From contig JACKQL020000113.1 of the NCBI GenBank assembly GCA_018296165.2, positions 82,797 through 146,796 on the forward strand: a DNA stretch of 64,000 nucleotides, read 5' to 3'. This stretch comes from Termitomyces sp. T153 (Eukaryota; Basidiomycota; Agaricomycetes; Agaricales; Lyophyllaceae). The translations under genes and the position numbers were made by a program. Below are positions 33,664 to 45,937 of the stretch, in pieces. The notes beneath the pieces are model-generated. The model was not told the DNA's origin. It ran no database searches and saw only the letters and a program-made list of their open reading frames with translations. Position 1 is the stretch's first letter. Each line of letters starts with the position of its first letter.

Positions 33664-36600
33664 TCACATAATGCGACATTGCTCATCACAGAACCGCTCA
33701 CACCACGTCCTCTTCCTTTGCACCCCTCTGGCAACTCGAGCAGGTTTAATCACACCTGGTCTTCGCCTGATCTCGATCGTATACTCCTTCTCCCCAATCT
33801 TTGGAACATCATACCACCATCTTAATGTCTGGCCCTCTACTTCCCACCTCCCACTGCTCACTTTCACTGACACATCCACAAGCCTTCGCTTCTCCATCAA
33901 ATCAACCTCGGAATCCCTTATGAGGGTGTCTGGGTCAGACGAGACGGACGCAGGAAGATCCACAGACGAGGGACACTGCGATCCATCCGCACTGCTTTTC
34001 CCACTCGACATCACAGACCCGTTTGCCCCTCCAGCCCCACTTGGCCTTATTCCCACTTCACCCTCACCCGTGCATAGCTGCACAACATCCTCTGAACCAA
34101 AATGGACGAGCGGCACAAAAATCTCCGTTGCCTTTCTCTCCTTCTCATCCTCCTCCCCATCCACCTCATTCACAAGCACCGCATCCTCCTCACCCACACG
34201 CACAACCAGCTTGAAATACGCCTTCTTGATATCGAATTTCATATCCTTGGGCGTGCCAACAACTTTCGTCGGCCATGGACGACAAAACGCTCGAACAGCC
34301 CTCGCACCAGACGTAAGGAAGCCATACGGATCCGCGGCCCAATCCTCCAGACACGGCTGCCTCTGCGGGGTTCGAGATTTTTCAGGACCAAACATCAACC
34401 CGAGCGTGGCAACGCTAAGTGAGGACGCTACGGCGGCATTTCCGGCGGTCATACTGGACTGCTCGGACTTGTGTTTGGGTGCGTGATGGTTAACGATAGT
34501 CATCCTGCTATGCTTGCGCAAGAGCATTGCCCGACTCCCGCTCACGGCGGGATCGTATAGCTCCGAGGATTCATCGTTGGGATTGGGTGTATTCTCGAGA
34601 GTCGCTTCTTGATGCGCCTCATCCTCCTCCGGAAGATCATCCATACTCCAAAGACTGAGATCCTCCATGTTCCATCCATCACCCCAATCATGCGTGCTGT
34701 CGGCACAATACGTCCATACCGTCCAATTCAGCCCATTCGACCCATCTCCTCCATTCAAACTGGCGTCCAGCGCCTTCTCCTGTCGGGAATAATCACCCTT
34801 GTACCGTCCCTTGTCCGTCCATCCATACGACCGTTTCCCGTCCATATCAAACGGCGTCCCGATCTCTCCTATGATGGTTGGGTATGACCCGAGGATCGCA
34901 GCATCGTCCTTGAGCATGCCCAGCTGCTCTTGGAGTGACTTACGTATTGCGCCCTCCCCAATCTTAACTGCCTGCAGTGTGTTGGAGTACCGCCCTCTCA
35001 ATAGACCAAGAGCGTCCGCGTTGAACCAATTCCAGTGCCGTGTAATGAGCGTCAGGCCATCATAATAATGCGGGGAGTAAGCAGCACGGCCTTTGAGCAC
35101 GTCATCACCGTCTAACTTGGGCGGGGGTGCGAACACCGGCGGCTGTACGAAGAGTATCGCCTCTGGATGCGCATGTCGTATCCGTGCAGCGAACCGTAGG
35201 AAGTGTGGACGCCAATAATCGGATAGAAACTCCACGGGTTCGCCGGTAGAAGGAACATATCGGAAATAATCTTCCCGTAGTATGAATCCCGTCTCGATAT
35301 CCCACACGCCATGCTGTGCCCAAAGGCACGAGCCAAGCTTCCATTGCGAAATGTCTCGCTTCCAGCCCCAACGCTGGTGGACACCATCCTTTGTCTCTAT
35401 CGATGGCTCCGCCCATATTTTGACGCCCTTTGGATCGATAGTTACTGAGCCATCACGTGAGGGCCCAAATGAGCCGAATGACCAGTTCTCGACGGTTTGT
35501 GCTTGGCCCATGCCAAGCCGCAGAGACTGCGCGGGTGTTGGATATGAGCCCTTCTTGAGTGTCGATCCCTGGCGAGTTGGAGGTATAGAGAGATTGTCCC
35601 ACCCACAAAGACCCTCAAAGGGCTCGTTGAGGCTATCCCAACCAATGACACAATCATCGAGGAGATCGCCTGCGTCACGTATCTGGTCTGCAAGGACACC
35701 AAAGGCCTCGATGTAGTGCTCTTGCAAGTAGTCTTGAATGTTTTTACCATCAATGACACAATGAGGTGCAAAATCGCGACCAGCAAAGAAGAGGGTAAAG
35801 AGGGTCTGGGAAAGTAGACGACCATAATTGGTTGACCATATCATAGCGGGGAGAGTGGCAGGGTCGGCGATGTGTGCTAGAGGGTATTCACAATGGATAA
35901 TGGCGGACTGGGTGGCTGTGAGGTTTCGTGGATCGATTCCGCAAGCCGTAAGAGTCCAGAAAGGTGCGCCTGAGCCTCCAGAGAAACGCGACCACTACAG
36001 AAAAATCGTCAGTGGTTCGAAAACAAGAGGTATTTTTAGAATATCGAAACAAGAAACACAGCGATGGCAACTATGACAACTGAAGAGGTCCACAGCAAGG
36101 AAACAAAGGCTATAAGCAGTCATTTTCACATAAGACAAGTCTCGCTAGTCTATCTCTTGTGAGAAAGAAATAGGAGAGAGCAAAGTATTGAAGTCGGAGA
36201 TGACGTCCATAGACGTTGACTTTTTCCAGCAAAATTCTACAATGGAGACACGAGAGTCGATTGAACTCACAATATCTTGATGTGGGTCCATATAGACCTT
36301 AAAGCCATATGTCTTGCATTTGCGTAAGACACGAATAGTATAATTTATGAATTCATAATCATATTTTCCCCTACAGAGATTCGAGCACAAGTTGGTAAAT
36401 AAAGATATTCACTTACGGTCCTGCATGCTCAAGAGCCTCCCAGGTAACAGGGAACCGTAACATGTTGAAACCCCATCCCCGCAAACGTGCCAAATGGACG
36501 TCCGCCGAGCCATCGTCTATGTTGAGGGGTTGGCCAACGAAACTCTCGCTACCAAATTCACCATTCTCCCAGAAACTGTCCAAAATATATGAAGGTTGAT

Positions 36601-36751
36601 CGACAGGGGCTTTCGAGGAACCAGAGAGATTGACACCACGGAGAAGCAGTGTGCGACCCGCAGTGTCTACAAAGTTACATGCTGTGGTGTGAATGAAGGA
36701 GGAAGAGGTAGGCTTGCCCGTTGCAGGCGACTCCAAGGGTATTTTGGGCAT
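33664..36751 (-). CDS. EGH1: GH5 subfamily 12 steryl-beta-glucosidase / glucocerebrosidase (EGH1/EGCrP2 type)
   Basis: Hydrolyses ergosteryl glucoside and/or glucosylceramide. Three exons (36417-36751, 36271-36370, 33664-35994) keep frame and give about 920 residues. N-terminal block: [20 protein letters not shown], then [39 protein letters not shown] and [16 protein letters not shown]. The catalytic acid/base lies in [15 protein letters not shown] and the nucleophile in [33 protein letters not shown] is the conserved barrel end. The C-terminal part, including [13 protein letters not shown] and [18 protein letters not shown], is the beta-sandwich domain of this subfamily. A low-complexity acidic insertion ([18 protein letters not shown]) and a Ser/Gly-rich stretch separate parts of it. 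No signal peptide is seen, as expected for the intracellular enzymes. The symbol follows the yeast ortholog; substrate preference is inferred. Confidence 0.9.
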
Positions 36752-39175
36752 CGTGGCGGGCGATTAGTAGCCCTTCTAGGTGAGAGGAGACAATCTGTCA
36801 CAACGTCGTACGATTCCACAATTATTGTCCTGAGAAAGTCACGTTACCGCCCTGGCCGGACCGATCTCCGAATTGAGGCTGTGCACTCCATCAAACTTCC
36901 TCGTCGACCCGGTCTGTGACCACGAAAGTTTCCGATTGAGAGGAAGAGAAGGGCCAAAATGCAGCTATGTACGTGGGTTTTTCAGTTTCAGGCTCTGTTC
37001 CAAGTCAAGGCTTCCACCACCATCCCGGCAACAGCCGTGTTCTAACGAGACAACCACTTGTGAAAGCATTCTTGATCGTTTCCACAATCTACTCAGCCGT
37101 CGTGTATTTTGCAGATGATCAAGGATATCTACCCAGGCTTACAAATTCCATAAGGCATACAGGTTGGCGGGCAACTAAGGACACTAACAACATGCATACG
37201 CCATGAAAAACTTCCTGGTCAGTTGGCTTTCAAGACGTCATAGATCTCGATGTTTCATGCTCTCCGCATTAGAATACAAGGCAACGTATATAGCCCAAGA
37301 GAACTCGCTCTATTAAAAACAACAGAAGTCTTGATGGTGTGTTGGAAATAACGAGGATACCGATCAGTAGTATCCTCCCTCAAGAGTGAAAATAATCATT
37401 TACCGGAACGCGTGTACCTACGGAGTATCCCCGGACTTGAAAGTTACCCCCTGGTGCTGTTCAGCTCGAATGTAACCTCAAGGCTGCGTGAACAGGATAT
37501 AGGGGTTTCCGGCGACTTTGTACATTTCCGTGACGAAATAAGCAGAGCAAAAAGCTTCCGATTCGCGTATCAAGTGGCAATCATATGTACAGTGTGAAGT
37601 AAGGAGACATGGGTAGGCCCCCGACTGGATGAAACATTTCATGGTCTGGTATGTATAATCATCTACTCCGGGTGATGGTGGGAAATACGAACCTTTCTAC
37701 CTCTTATCCTGTCATTGGTTATATCACTTGGTTTCTGACTTGTATTTTTATATGTTCTCCTTCTCCTCATGCCTCTTTGTCCATTCGGCAACTAACTTGA
37801 GTGACTTCCCAGTGTCGATGATCACGGAAGCAATGTTCGCCTCGTGTTAACAATAGAGCTCGCAACCGGATAGGCAATGATCTCTCATGGATTCTTTACA
37901 TGGAATAACGTCGGTAAACCTATTTGAAATCGGCTCGGAGTCTAGCACATGAAGAAGGCCCCCGCAAGTTGCAAATTTCCGGAAGGCTGGGGCATGCTCG
38001 AGCTCGACAAAAAATGTCGAAGAAAGACCTCGGAGGAGCAGACAATTGCGAGGAGCCTTCGATTCGTCGTAGAACAAAATAGAGATCGAGGGTCGTGGTT
38101 CAGACTCGAAGAGAAGAGTGGCATCTATTTAAGTATGACTGTATCAAACTCTTCTCCTGGAGGCCGTTTATGTAATGTATGCAGACGTTCACTAAATAGC
38201 AGTGCACGAGTTACTTCAAAGTTGAAACACAACGAATCAATCAGCGGCCTAATGCGTTAGCCAATCGAGGCGGCGGCGGCAAGGAAACATGTACTATTAA
38301 TATGGTCGGAAGTAGAGAAAGCACTAAATAGATAAAGAACTTGGGTGATTGTCAAAGTTCTCGTCCACGCCGCATGGATTACACCGGCCATGGGAGAATT
38401 TTGCCCTAGCGCCGGGTGAACCGTACCGGCCCGGGAAGCGTTTTTCTCCTTGCTTCTGCAGTGGTGTTCACGAATGTTCGTTGGGACGGGGAACGCTAAT
38501 AAGCTCGAATCGTTTGTAGTACGTGTGTTTTGGACTCTGCGTACCTATGTATATCTTTTGCGGTACGCCTGTGTGTTTGTGCACTGATTTATAAACAGCT
38601 GTTGGTTTCTCTCCCAGGATACATGAGATCTACCATAGCCAGATATATTCGACGATGCACAATAATTTCGTAACGGCACTTGACAAAAATCACCACCTGA
38701 TTGCGGCCGCCCGGGATAACCAATCAAGAATTTGTTGATTCTTCTCGAGTACGTAGCCTGGTTGTTGGACAAGATGATCTCCAAGATCTCTTGCCAATCC
38801 CCTCCGACTCGATCAGCCCATGCCGACAAAGCACCCGCAAAACAAGATTGAGCTCAGACTATCACTGCTGCTCAGGGATCATAGATGGGTTTGGAGAGTA
38901 TGGTGGTCACAGGACTACTAGGACAGTACGGTAAGACTTCGGCAGCAATCCTCTGATCTTCGTAGAATCATGGCCTTCTGAGATCCGTGGACGTACGTCA
39001 TGTTCGGAAAAATAATGAATTCAACTCGACGGAACCTCTTCGGATCCATGGTTAGCGCCTCACGGCTACGCATCACGTTTCTCGCGGTGCCGTACCCATC
39101 CCTATGTGGTATGTAGCCCCCTGACAGTGTCGGCCAAGAATTTGAGGAAGCACTACACTACGCGTTGGAGAGGTA
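36752..39175. other. Long intergenic region (2.4 kb) between divergent GH5_12 and GH7 genes
   Basis: Contains the promoters of two divergent genes. A plus-strand segment at about 36959-37340 has frame-broken, protein-like pieces (MQLCTWVFQFQALFQVKAST, CILQMIKDIYPGLQIP, MFHALRIRIQGNVYSPRELA) that could be a decayed small gene. The rest shows no gene. Confidence 0.35.
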
Positions 39176-39192
39176 CCCCGGATTTTCCCCGC
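39176..39192 (-). promoter_or_regulatory. Two adjacent candidate CreA/Mig1-type sites upstream of the GH7 gene
   Basis: On the minus strand CCGGGG (39176-39181) and GCGGGG (39187-39192) both fit the SYGGRG consensus of the fungal carbon-catabolite repressor. They lie 104-120 bases before the cellobiohydrolase ATG. Such sites are common by chance in GC-rich DNA; adjacency and position make them plausible. Confidence 0.35.
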
Positions 39193-39213
39193 ATTTCTGG
39201 TGCCGCCCTCTAG

Positions 39214-39220
39214 TATAAAT
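39214..39220 (+). promoter_or_regulatory. TATA box of the GH7 cellobiohydrolase gene
   Basis: TATAAAT located 76 bases before the ATG at 39296, with a pyrimidine/A-rich leader (CACCCCAGCCCCCACAATTACC) before the start. This is the classical layout of strongly expressed fungal cellulase genes. Confidence 0.7.
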
Positions 39221-39295
39221 GGCGGGTACGAAATTCAGGGAATACTCAGTTCGATAACCACTAGCAATCGAAACACCCCAGCCCCCACAATTACC

Positions 39296-40988
39296 ATGTT
39301 CCCCAAAGCTGCTCTTATTGCTCTTTCCCTTCTTGCTATCACTGTCTCTGCCCAACAGGTCGGCACCTTGACAGCCGAGACTCACCCCAAACTTCCCTGG
39401 TACAAGTGTACCAAGGCTGGCGGATGTACGCAACAGAGCAGTGGTGCCGTCACCATCGATGCTAACTGGCGCTGGACCCACTCTGCTGCCTCTGGCAGCT
39501 CTACCAACTGTTACACCGGCAACACTTGGGACTCCACCCTCTGCCCTGACGACGCCACTTGCGCTTCCAACTGTGCTTTGGAAGGTGCTGACTACTCTGG
39601 CACCTATGGTGTCACCACCAGCGGCGATGCTTTGACCCTCAAGTTCGTCACTCAGTCCTCCCAAAAGAATATCGGCTCTCGTCTCTACCTCCTCAATTCC
39701 GACTCCCAGTACGAGATGTTTAAGCTCGTTGGTCAAGAGTTCACCTTCGATGTCGATGTCTCCAACCTTCCCTGTGGTCTTAACGGCGCTCTTTACTTCT
39801 CCGAGATGGACGCTGACGGTGGCCTCGCTAAATATCCCACTAACAAGGCTGGTGCCAAGTACGGAACTGGCTACTGTGACTCTCAGTGTCCTCGCGATCT
39901 CAAGTTCATTGCCGGCCAGGTATGCCACTGCCTTTTTCGTGCATTATCATAGCGCTTACTCCAAAACTCTTATAGGCTAACGTCGAAGGCTGGACTGGGT
40001 CTTCCAACGATGCCAACTCCGGGACTGGTGACCATGGTGCTTGCTGTAACGAGATGGATATCTGGGAAGCCAACTCTATCTCCGCTGCTGTCACCCCCCA
40101 TCCTTGCGCTGCCACTGGTCTCCAGATGTGCACGGGTACCGACTGTGGAACTGAAGGTCGCTATGACACCGTCTGCGATCCCGACGGTTGTGACTTCAAC
40201 TCCTTCCGCATGGGTGACAAGACCTTCTACGGACCGGGTCTCACCGTTGACACTACCAAGAAGTTCACCGTGGTCACTCAATTCATTTCCTCTGACGGCA
40301 CCACCAGCGGCGACCTCGTTGAGATCCGCCGTCTCTACGTCCAGAATGGCGTCGTCATCCAGAACTCCAAGGTCAACATCCCCGGCATGGACGCCTACGA
40401 CTCCATCACCGAAGACTTCTGCGATGCACAGAAGTCAACCTTCGGCGACCAGACCCAATTCCAAGCCAAGGGTGGTCTCACTCGCATGGGCCAGGCTCTC
40501 AAGAACGGAATGGTTCTCGTCTTGAGCGTGTGGGATGACCATGCGGTCAACATGCTCTGGCTCGACTCTGACTACCCCACTACCGCTGACCCCTCCACCC
40601 CTGGTATTTCTCGCGGCACTTGCTCCACCAGCTCCGGTGCCCCTACCGACGTCGAGAGCAACTCTCCCAACGCCTCCGTTACCTACTCCAACATTCGCTT
40701 CGGTGAGATCGGATCGACTTATACTGGCACTGTCACCGGCACCACCTCTGTTGGTGGCTCTACCACCACAGCTACCACCACCCGTTCCACCACTACCTCC
40801 AGTGCCCCCGCTTCGGCTGCGACTCAGGTCAAATGGGGTCAATGGTTAGTAATTTTTCATTTCCTCTTGCCCTGAATATCAACTGATCAATGATTCACAG
40901 TGCTGGCATTGGCTACACTGGCCCTACTGTCTGTACCACTGGCACAACGTGCACTTATCAAAATGACTACTACTCTCAATGCATCTAA
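39296..40988 (+). CDS. GH7 cellobiohydrolase (CBH I type) with C-terminal CBM1
   Basis: Secreted exo-cellulase releasing cellobiose from chain ends. Three exons (39296-39919, 39976-40844, 40901-40988) give 526 residues. The signal peptide is [19 protein letters not shown], then the mature start [14 protein letters not shown]. Family blocks: [48 protein letters not shown] and the catalytic [16 protein letters not shown], whose two acidic residues in EMDIWE are the nucleophile and acid/base. [20 protein letters not shown] and [20 protein letters not shown] close the catalytic domain. A Thr/Ser/Gly linker follows. The second intron falls inside the CBM1, which reads [17 protein letters not shown] and ends YYSQCI with the expected aromatic and Cys residues. 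Codons strongly favour C in the third position, a mark of high expression. Length and retained tunnel loops favour a cellobiohydrolase over an endoglucanase. Confidence 0.96.
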
Positions 40989-41595
40989 AGATTTGTGGGG
41001 AGGATGTTTCGAGCACTTGGGCGTGTCGTTACTCCTTATCTGTACTTGTAAAATTGGAATGACCTACTAGTAAATGGTAGTTCATCATGTATCTATTGTT
41101 TCTTCTGCGTTTGAACAAACTTGAGACCCTGATTGCGCTGTTTTTTGAAACTAACGAGGGCTAATGTATGACGAGCGGACGTTTCGAATGTGTGTGGCCG
41201 TGCGAAGAGGATCGCGTTTAGTGGGAATCTCGCGAAGATCACCGGAAAGCGACGGAAAAATTGGATAATTATATTTTCTATATCTATGAGAACGCAGCAG
41301 TTCCACTGCCTTCTTTAGGAAGACCTCTCCCTATCCTAAGATCACGACGACAGTCATTGTGCTCTTTCTATTCTATGTTAGGATTAAATGGAAACAAACC
41401 CAGGACATTTGGGATTTTGTGTCAGCCTTGCTCTGCAATACTTGCCCTGTTACTTGTCTCAGGATTTATTCCTGAGTCCAGCCTGCCAGTGTAAGTTGCC
41501 ATTAACCTTGAGAAATCAAAATAATATGAGCAGATGTCGGCGAAACTGCAATCGCTTTATTGTATTCATATAGTGAGCTACAAATGCGAAGTAAT
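40989..41595. other. Intergenic region between convergent GH7 and aldolase-family genes
   Basis: Contains both 3' flanks. A 77-codon frame near 41261 has no recognisable motif. Confidence 0.4.
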
Positions 41596-42814
41596 TTACT
41601 TCAAGAACGCGCCATTTGTCTCTTCAACCAGAAGGTCGAACTCGGGCTGGAACTGCATTCATTAGCCAGCATTCACATGCGATATATCCGCCGAATTACA
41701 CAACTTACATTGCTATAAGTAATCTCTGGTTCTTGAAGAAATTTGGCACTATACTCAGCCTCTTCCTTCCCAATTACATTTGGCTTGAGACCGCTGGACG
41801 ACGCAGCGGCAGTGAGCAACATGACATGACACTGTTTATCCAGTGCTGTGAACAAATGTGCTGCCTCATCCACGGTATTGCCAACTGTCAAAGGCCACGA
41901 ATAAGCATATATCTCCACAACAAAAAAACACCGTAAATTAACACACGCGTGAGAAGACCATGGTTCTGGAGAATACACGTCTTGTTCTTAGGTCCTAAGG
42001 CACGCGCGATGTTCTTGCCTTCCTCGGTAGCAAGTACGACTCCGCCGAAATTGTCATACACCGAATGGTTGTCGTAGAAAACACACGCATCTTGTGTGCT
42101 TATCTCGATAGGCTTGCCGAAGACGGACCATGCTTTGCCGTGTACGGAATGGCAGTGTGCTGCGGCTTTGATGTCCGGACGCGCTTCGTGGATGGCTGAA
42201 TCTATGAGTGCGTGTGAGAAGATGGTCTGGTTGGGGGAGAGGAGGAAATAGACATACGAATAAAAAAACCAGCATTGTTTATGGGGAGTTGAGCACCATA
42301 TGGAGAAGGGCGCCCGTTTGGGTCCACAAGAACGAGTTTTGATGTCTTGAGATATACGTTAGGCGCAAGAAGACAACCGAGAGCAAAGTATTCGGGCTGC
42401 CTACGGTCATGGACGAATAATGAACGTTGATGGGATTCATCCTGATTGAAGATGAGTGGTTAGTAAAGCCCAAGGGAAAGGGCGTAGAATGCGCATGCCA
42501 GTAGTAGCCAGGCAGGACGGAGTCGCGCACGGTAATGTGTCCCGCGTTGCCATCAGCATAACCCATCTTTCCCCAGTACCGAAAGACAGCAGCCAAGTGC
42601 GCCTACATACAGGTCATGTTATCCTCACTCTTCAAGGAGCGATGTTACAGACCTTAATCCATTCGCGCTCGGCATAGGGATCTTCAAATTTTGGCATGGG
42701 TTTAAGTCGAATGGAACCGTCTTTGCTGCCTCGCCACATCTTGTTGAAGGCGTCATTAGGATCAAGACCATTGGTCTTAGGGGAAACTGGCTCTGCGGAG
42801 GGGCTCATGGTCAT
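41596..42814 (-). CDS. Class II aldolase/adducin family protein
   Basis: Zn-dependent aldolase-type fold; in fungi these small proteins act on sugar phosphates or have unknown substrates. The start at 42814 gives MTMSPSAEPVSPKTNGLDPN and then PKFEDPYAEREWIK. Further exons give AHLAAVFRYWGKMGYADGNA and GHITVRDSVLPGYYW, MNPINVHYSSMTV, LVDPNGRPSPYGAQLPINNA with FFIHSAIHEARPDIKAAAH, and CHSVHGKAWSVFGKPIEIST. The HxH of AAHCHSVHG and the later QNHGLLT give the metal-binding histidines. VGNTVDEAAHLFTALDKQCH belongs to the C-terminal helix region. The last exon reads FQPEFDLLVEETNGAFLK before the stop at 41596. About seven short introns are required. The family is clear, the substrate is not. Confidence 0.88.
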
Positions 42815-43359
42815 CTGTGCTAAGCTGTTCTCATGTCAGGATAATTTATAAAAAAGAGTGTTCGAATCGATTTCTATTTCTGTTAATTTGATCATACGGC
42901 CTTACGTCCACTGTGCTTCTTTCTCAGTCGGTATCTCCAAATTCCCTTCATGCCTTCGATTCACCGATGGCAACTTGCCCGCCAGGCCAATCAACCACGA
43001 TGGGCTACTTGAGTGCACTGGAGTTATTCTGGGCTAGGTTCGCTATGGCAGACACATCCATATTCAGAGCCGGTCAAGAGTTGCGCACATTATGCACATA
43101 GTGGGGCGATAAGAATGCATATCATGATGTGGAGAGACCAAGGAGAGACTGCCCTAGATGGCAAGTATGTAAGATACTATAGTCCTCATTACACATAGTC
43201 ACGTTAGTAAGGCGTACTAATACCTATGGGTTCACTGGACTTCGATGGAAATGCTGAGATCCAGATATGAAACGTGACATAAATATGACTTAGTTTGAAC
43301 ATATATAGAGGGAAAGGTACTATCCCATCCTGTAGTTCGCCATCAGGAAAAAGGTCGTT
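42815..43359. other. Intergenic region before the transposon block
   Basis: Promoter side of the aldolase-family gene, then A/T-rich DNA. CpG is still present here (for example near 43203, 43241 and 43353). No gene recognised. Confidence 0.35.
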
Positions 43360-44501
43360 AGAAAATATGGCCAAATATGGCCTGAGACCTATTAGCTGAT
43401 AGATCCACAATTATAGAGTCTTAGATCAAGTGACAAGCCTAATGTCAGATTGACTCATCATAGTGATATTGTTTTATAATAAGAGCCTTGTAATATTCAA
43501 AGGAAATCCTGAGTTTTTGATAAAATGAAATCTCAGTCAGATATGACAGTATCAAGAAGAAAACATGGTGATCTGGACCTTATAATGTAATATCACAATG
43601 CAAATGATATCACTTGGATGTGTTATCTAGGTATTTTGATGATTGCAAGAAAATAATCTATTATCATTCTTTTTTTTTCAGTATATCATGCTGAATAATT
43701 CTAAGATGAGAATATGTTGAGGGAGCCAGTGTGAATCTGTTTATATGGATTTCAAACTTGACTGATATTAGAAATGTAATATATAAACACAATGATTGTT
43801 CCTTACATGTAGAAAAATGCTGACTCCAGAATATCATGACTTTGGATGGTTATATTATTTGTAACTCAACCTTTATTGTCCACTGAGCTAATTTGTTATA
43901 TTTACTGTGTAACAATGCTGCATAGCCTAGGGAATCATCAAATAATTCTTCTTCATCTTGTTCCTCATTCTGATTCATCTCTCCATCCTCTCTTAGATCT
44001 TCTTCCTCTTCATCTTCACTGCTATCAGAGTCAAACTACTGTCATTCATCCTCTCCTAATCCTGATTTTCAGTCTCTAACTCATCATCTGTATCTGTGGA
44101 CAAGTCTCCAATCAAAAAACCTTCCTCTACTTCTTGTTGGAAGATGTATGTTGCATCTTGAATTGCACAATGTCCAATACTACCTCCAGTGAATTGAACA
44201 AAGGTATTTCTGTCCATAAACCTGGAGTTATATGAGTGAGCAATAAAACCAAATAATAGTCCAAGTTACTGACATCTCAACATAGTATTCTTCATAGTCC
44301 ACATTTCCCTCATCCATCCATCAGGCCATAGATGGAGCTGGCAGAACTTTTGTACAGGATCCCACAAATTGTGAAATTAAATGGACTGCACAGAGAATAT
44401 CTGCAGAGTTGACAAATACAAAAGCATCCTCTCCCTCAACAAATCCAATTTTATGGCAAAACTTGGCAGTAAATCCAGATTTTACATCATCATCAAACCT
44501 A

Positions 44502-45937
44502 CAGTGGCTCAGAAAACTGTGCCAATGTTTTATACTTTTTGAAAGATGACATTGACATGAAGGATTTTGAAATTCTGTTTGAATCATGTAAAATACTATG
44601 GAATCATAGCTACAGATTACATTTTAGTTTATATGATTCAAATCAAAACTGATGGAGTAATGGCCAGTTCAAAATACTTACTCATTGGAGCAGTTTTTTA
44701 AGCATCTCTAAATTTCAGGTTTATCCTTATTTTAGTCAGAAAAAAAGAGTAAGTTGCATGTGGGAATATCAACAGAATCATATGACCATGTTTGGTTATA
44801 TTTGGGAGTGGTTCAAGTTGGTTGAACTACATCTTGACCTTCAACCACCATCATGAAAGCTATTTTTCCTGCACAATGCTCTACTGTTGCTTCTCTCCTT
44901 GCTCAAAGGTATTCTCTGCATCAGATTGGGGCTAAAACTGGACTAGGGAAGTCTACTATTGGGAGGATTGGTAGAGAGTTGGAGGTGGACAAGGAAAACC
45001 ATCCTGGAGGGTATTGGTCTGCTACAAAGAGGAAAGCTCTTATGCTCAAAGCTAGACATCAGCAACTATGACTTAAATGAGCTCAAGAGCATCAGAACTG
45101 GACTGTGGAGGACTGGAAAAGAGTGTTGTGGACAGATGCAACAAAGATTAACAGGATTGGGTCAAATGGAAAGCAGTATGTATGGAAGCTATGAGGCAAA
45201 GGCAGTTCAAACTGAACCACATAAAACATGGAGAAGGGAAAAATCTCATGGTATGAGGCTGTATGGGTTGGCATGGGGTAGGAAAGCTGGTAGAGGTGGT
45301 GGGGATCATGAATGCAGAGCAGAATGCAGAGCAGTACTGTGAAATTTTGGATGACAGAGCAAAGGAGAGCTTTGAAAAGTTGGAGATGGAGGAGGGTGCC
45401 CACTATTTTGAACAGGACAATGACCCCAAACACAACTCCAAGAGGCTAACAAGTGGTTTGAAAACAACAACTTTAATGTCCTCTAGTAACCAGCCCAATC
45501 CCCTGATTTTAACCCTATTGAACACCTCTGAGAGTACCTCAAAAAGCAGCTTAAGCAATATGAAATACTTCATAGTGTGCATGAATTGTGGGAGAGGGTT
45601 GCAAAGGAGTGGGATGGAATAACAGCAGAGGTATGCCAAAGACTGATAGAAAGCATGCCTAGAAGGATTCCAGCAGTTATCAAGGTAAATGGAGGACATA
45701 CAAAGTACTAAATACTAAAATTAGAGATGCTCAAAAAACTGTTCCAACAAGTGAGTATTCAAAATAGCCATTGCTCCATCAGTTTTGATTTGAATTGCAT
45801 AAGCTAAGATGCAATTTGTAGCCATGATGCCATAGTATTTTACATAATTTAACCAGAGTTTTAAATACTTCCAATCCTTTATGCCAATGTCATCTTTCAA
45901 AAAGTATAAAACATTGGGACAGTTTTTTGAGCCACTA
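44502..45937 (+). mobile_element. Tc1/mariner-type DNA transposon (inactive)
   Basis: 1436-bp element bounded by TA duplications (44500-44501 and 45938-45939). Terminal inverted repeats are long, roughly 220 bp (44502-44720 and 45715-45937). They begin CAGTGGCTCAGAAAACTGTG on the left and TAGTGGCTCAAAAAACTGTC on the right (read inwards). Most differences between the two repeats look like transitions. A broken transposase lies between. The element sits inside the older transposon remnant. Confidence 0.9.
44853..45711 (+). pseudogene. Tc1-family transposase, inactivated
   Basis: DDE/D transposase remnant. N-terminal helix-turn-helix: YSLHQIGAKTGLGKSTIGR. Catalytic blocks can be read across frames: KRVLWTDATKINRIGSNG (first Asp), HYFEQDNDPKH (second Asp) and SPDFNPIEHLWEYLKKQLKQ with the final Glu. 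The C-terminus ends RRIPAVIKVNGGHTKY. Premature stops are mostly TGA codons where Arg CGA is expected, for example just before AQEHQNWT, plus at least one frameshift. Not functional. Confidence 0.88.

Noticed and set aside
33587..34486. 299-codon plus-strand frame opposite the GH5_12 gene
   Set aside because: Antisense to a well-supported exon with catalytic motifs; composition is low-complexity Ser/Thr/Leu.
39158..39928. 256-codon minus-strand open frame across the first GH7 exon
   Set aside because: It is the antisense shadow of a strongly C-ending codon pattern, with low-complexity Val/Gly/Ser content and no domain.
40010..40849. Long plus-strand frames rich in Pro, Ser and Thr inside GH7
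   Set aside because: Out-of-frame shadows of the cellulase coding sequence.
3789..42814. Secondary-metabolite or other functional gene cluster
   Set aside because: The neighbouring genes belong to unrelated pathways, and no backbone synthase, P450 or transporter set is present.
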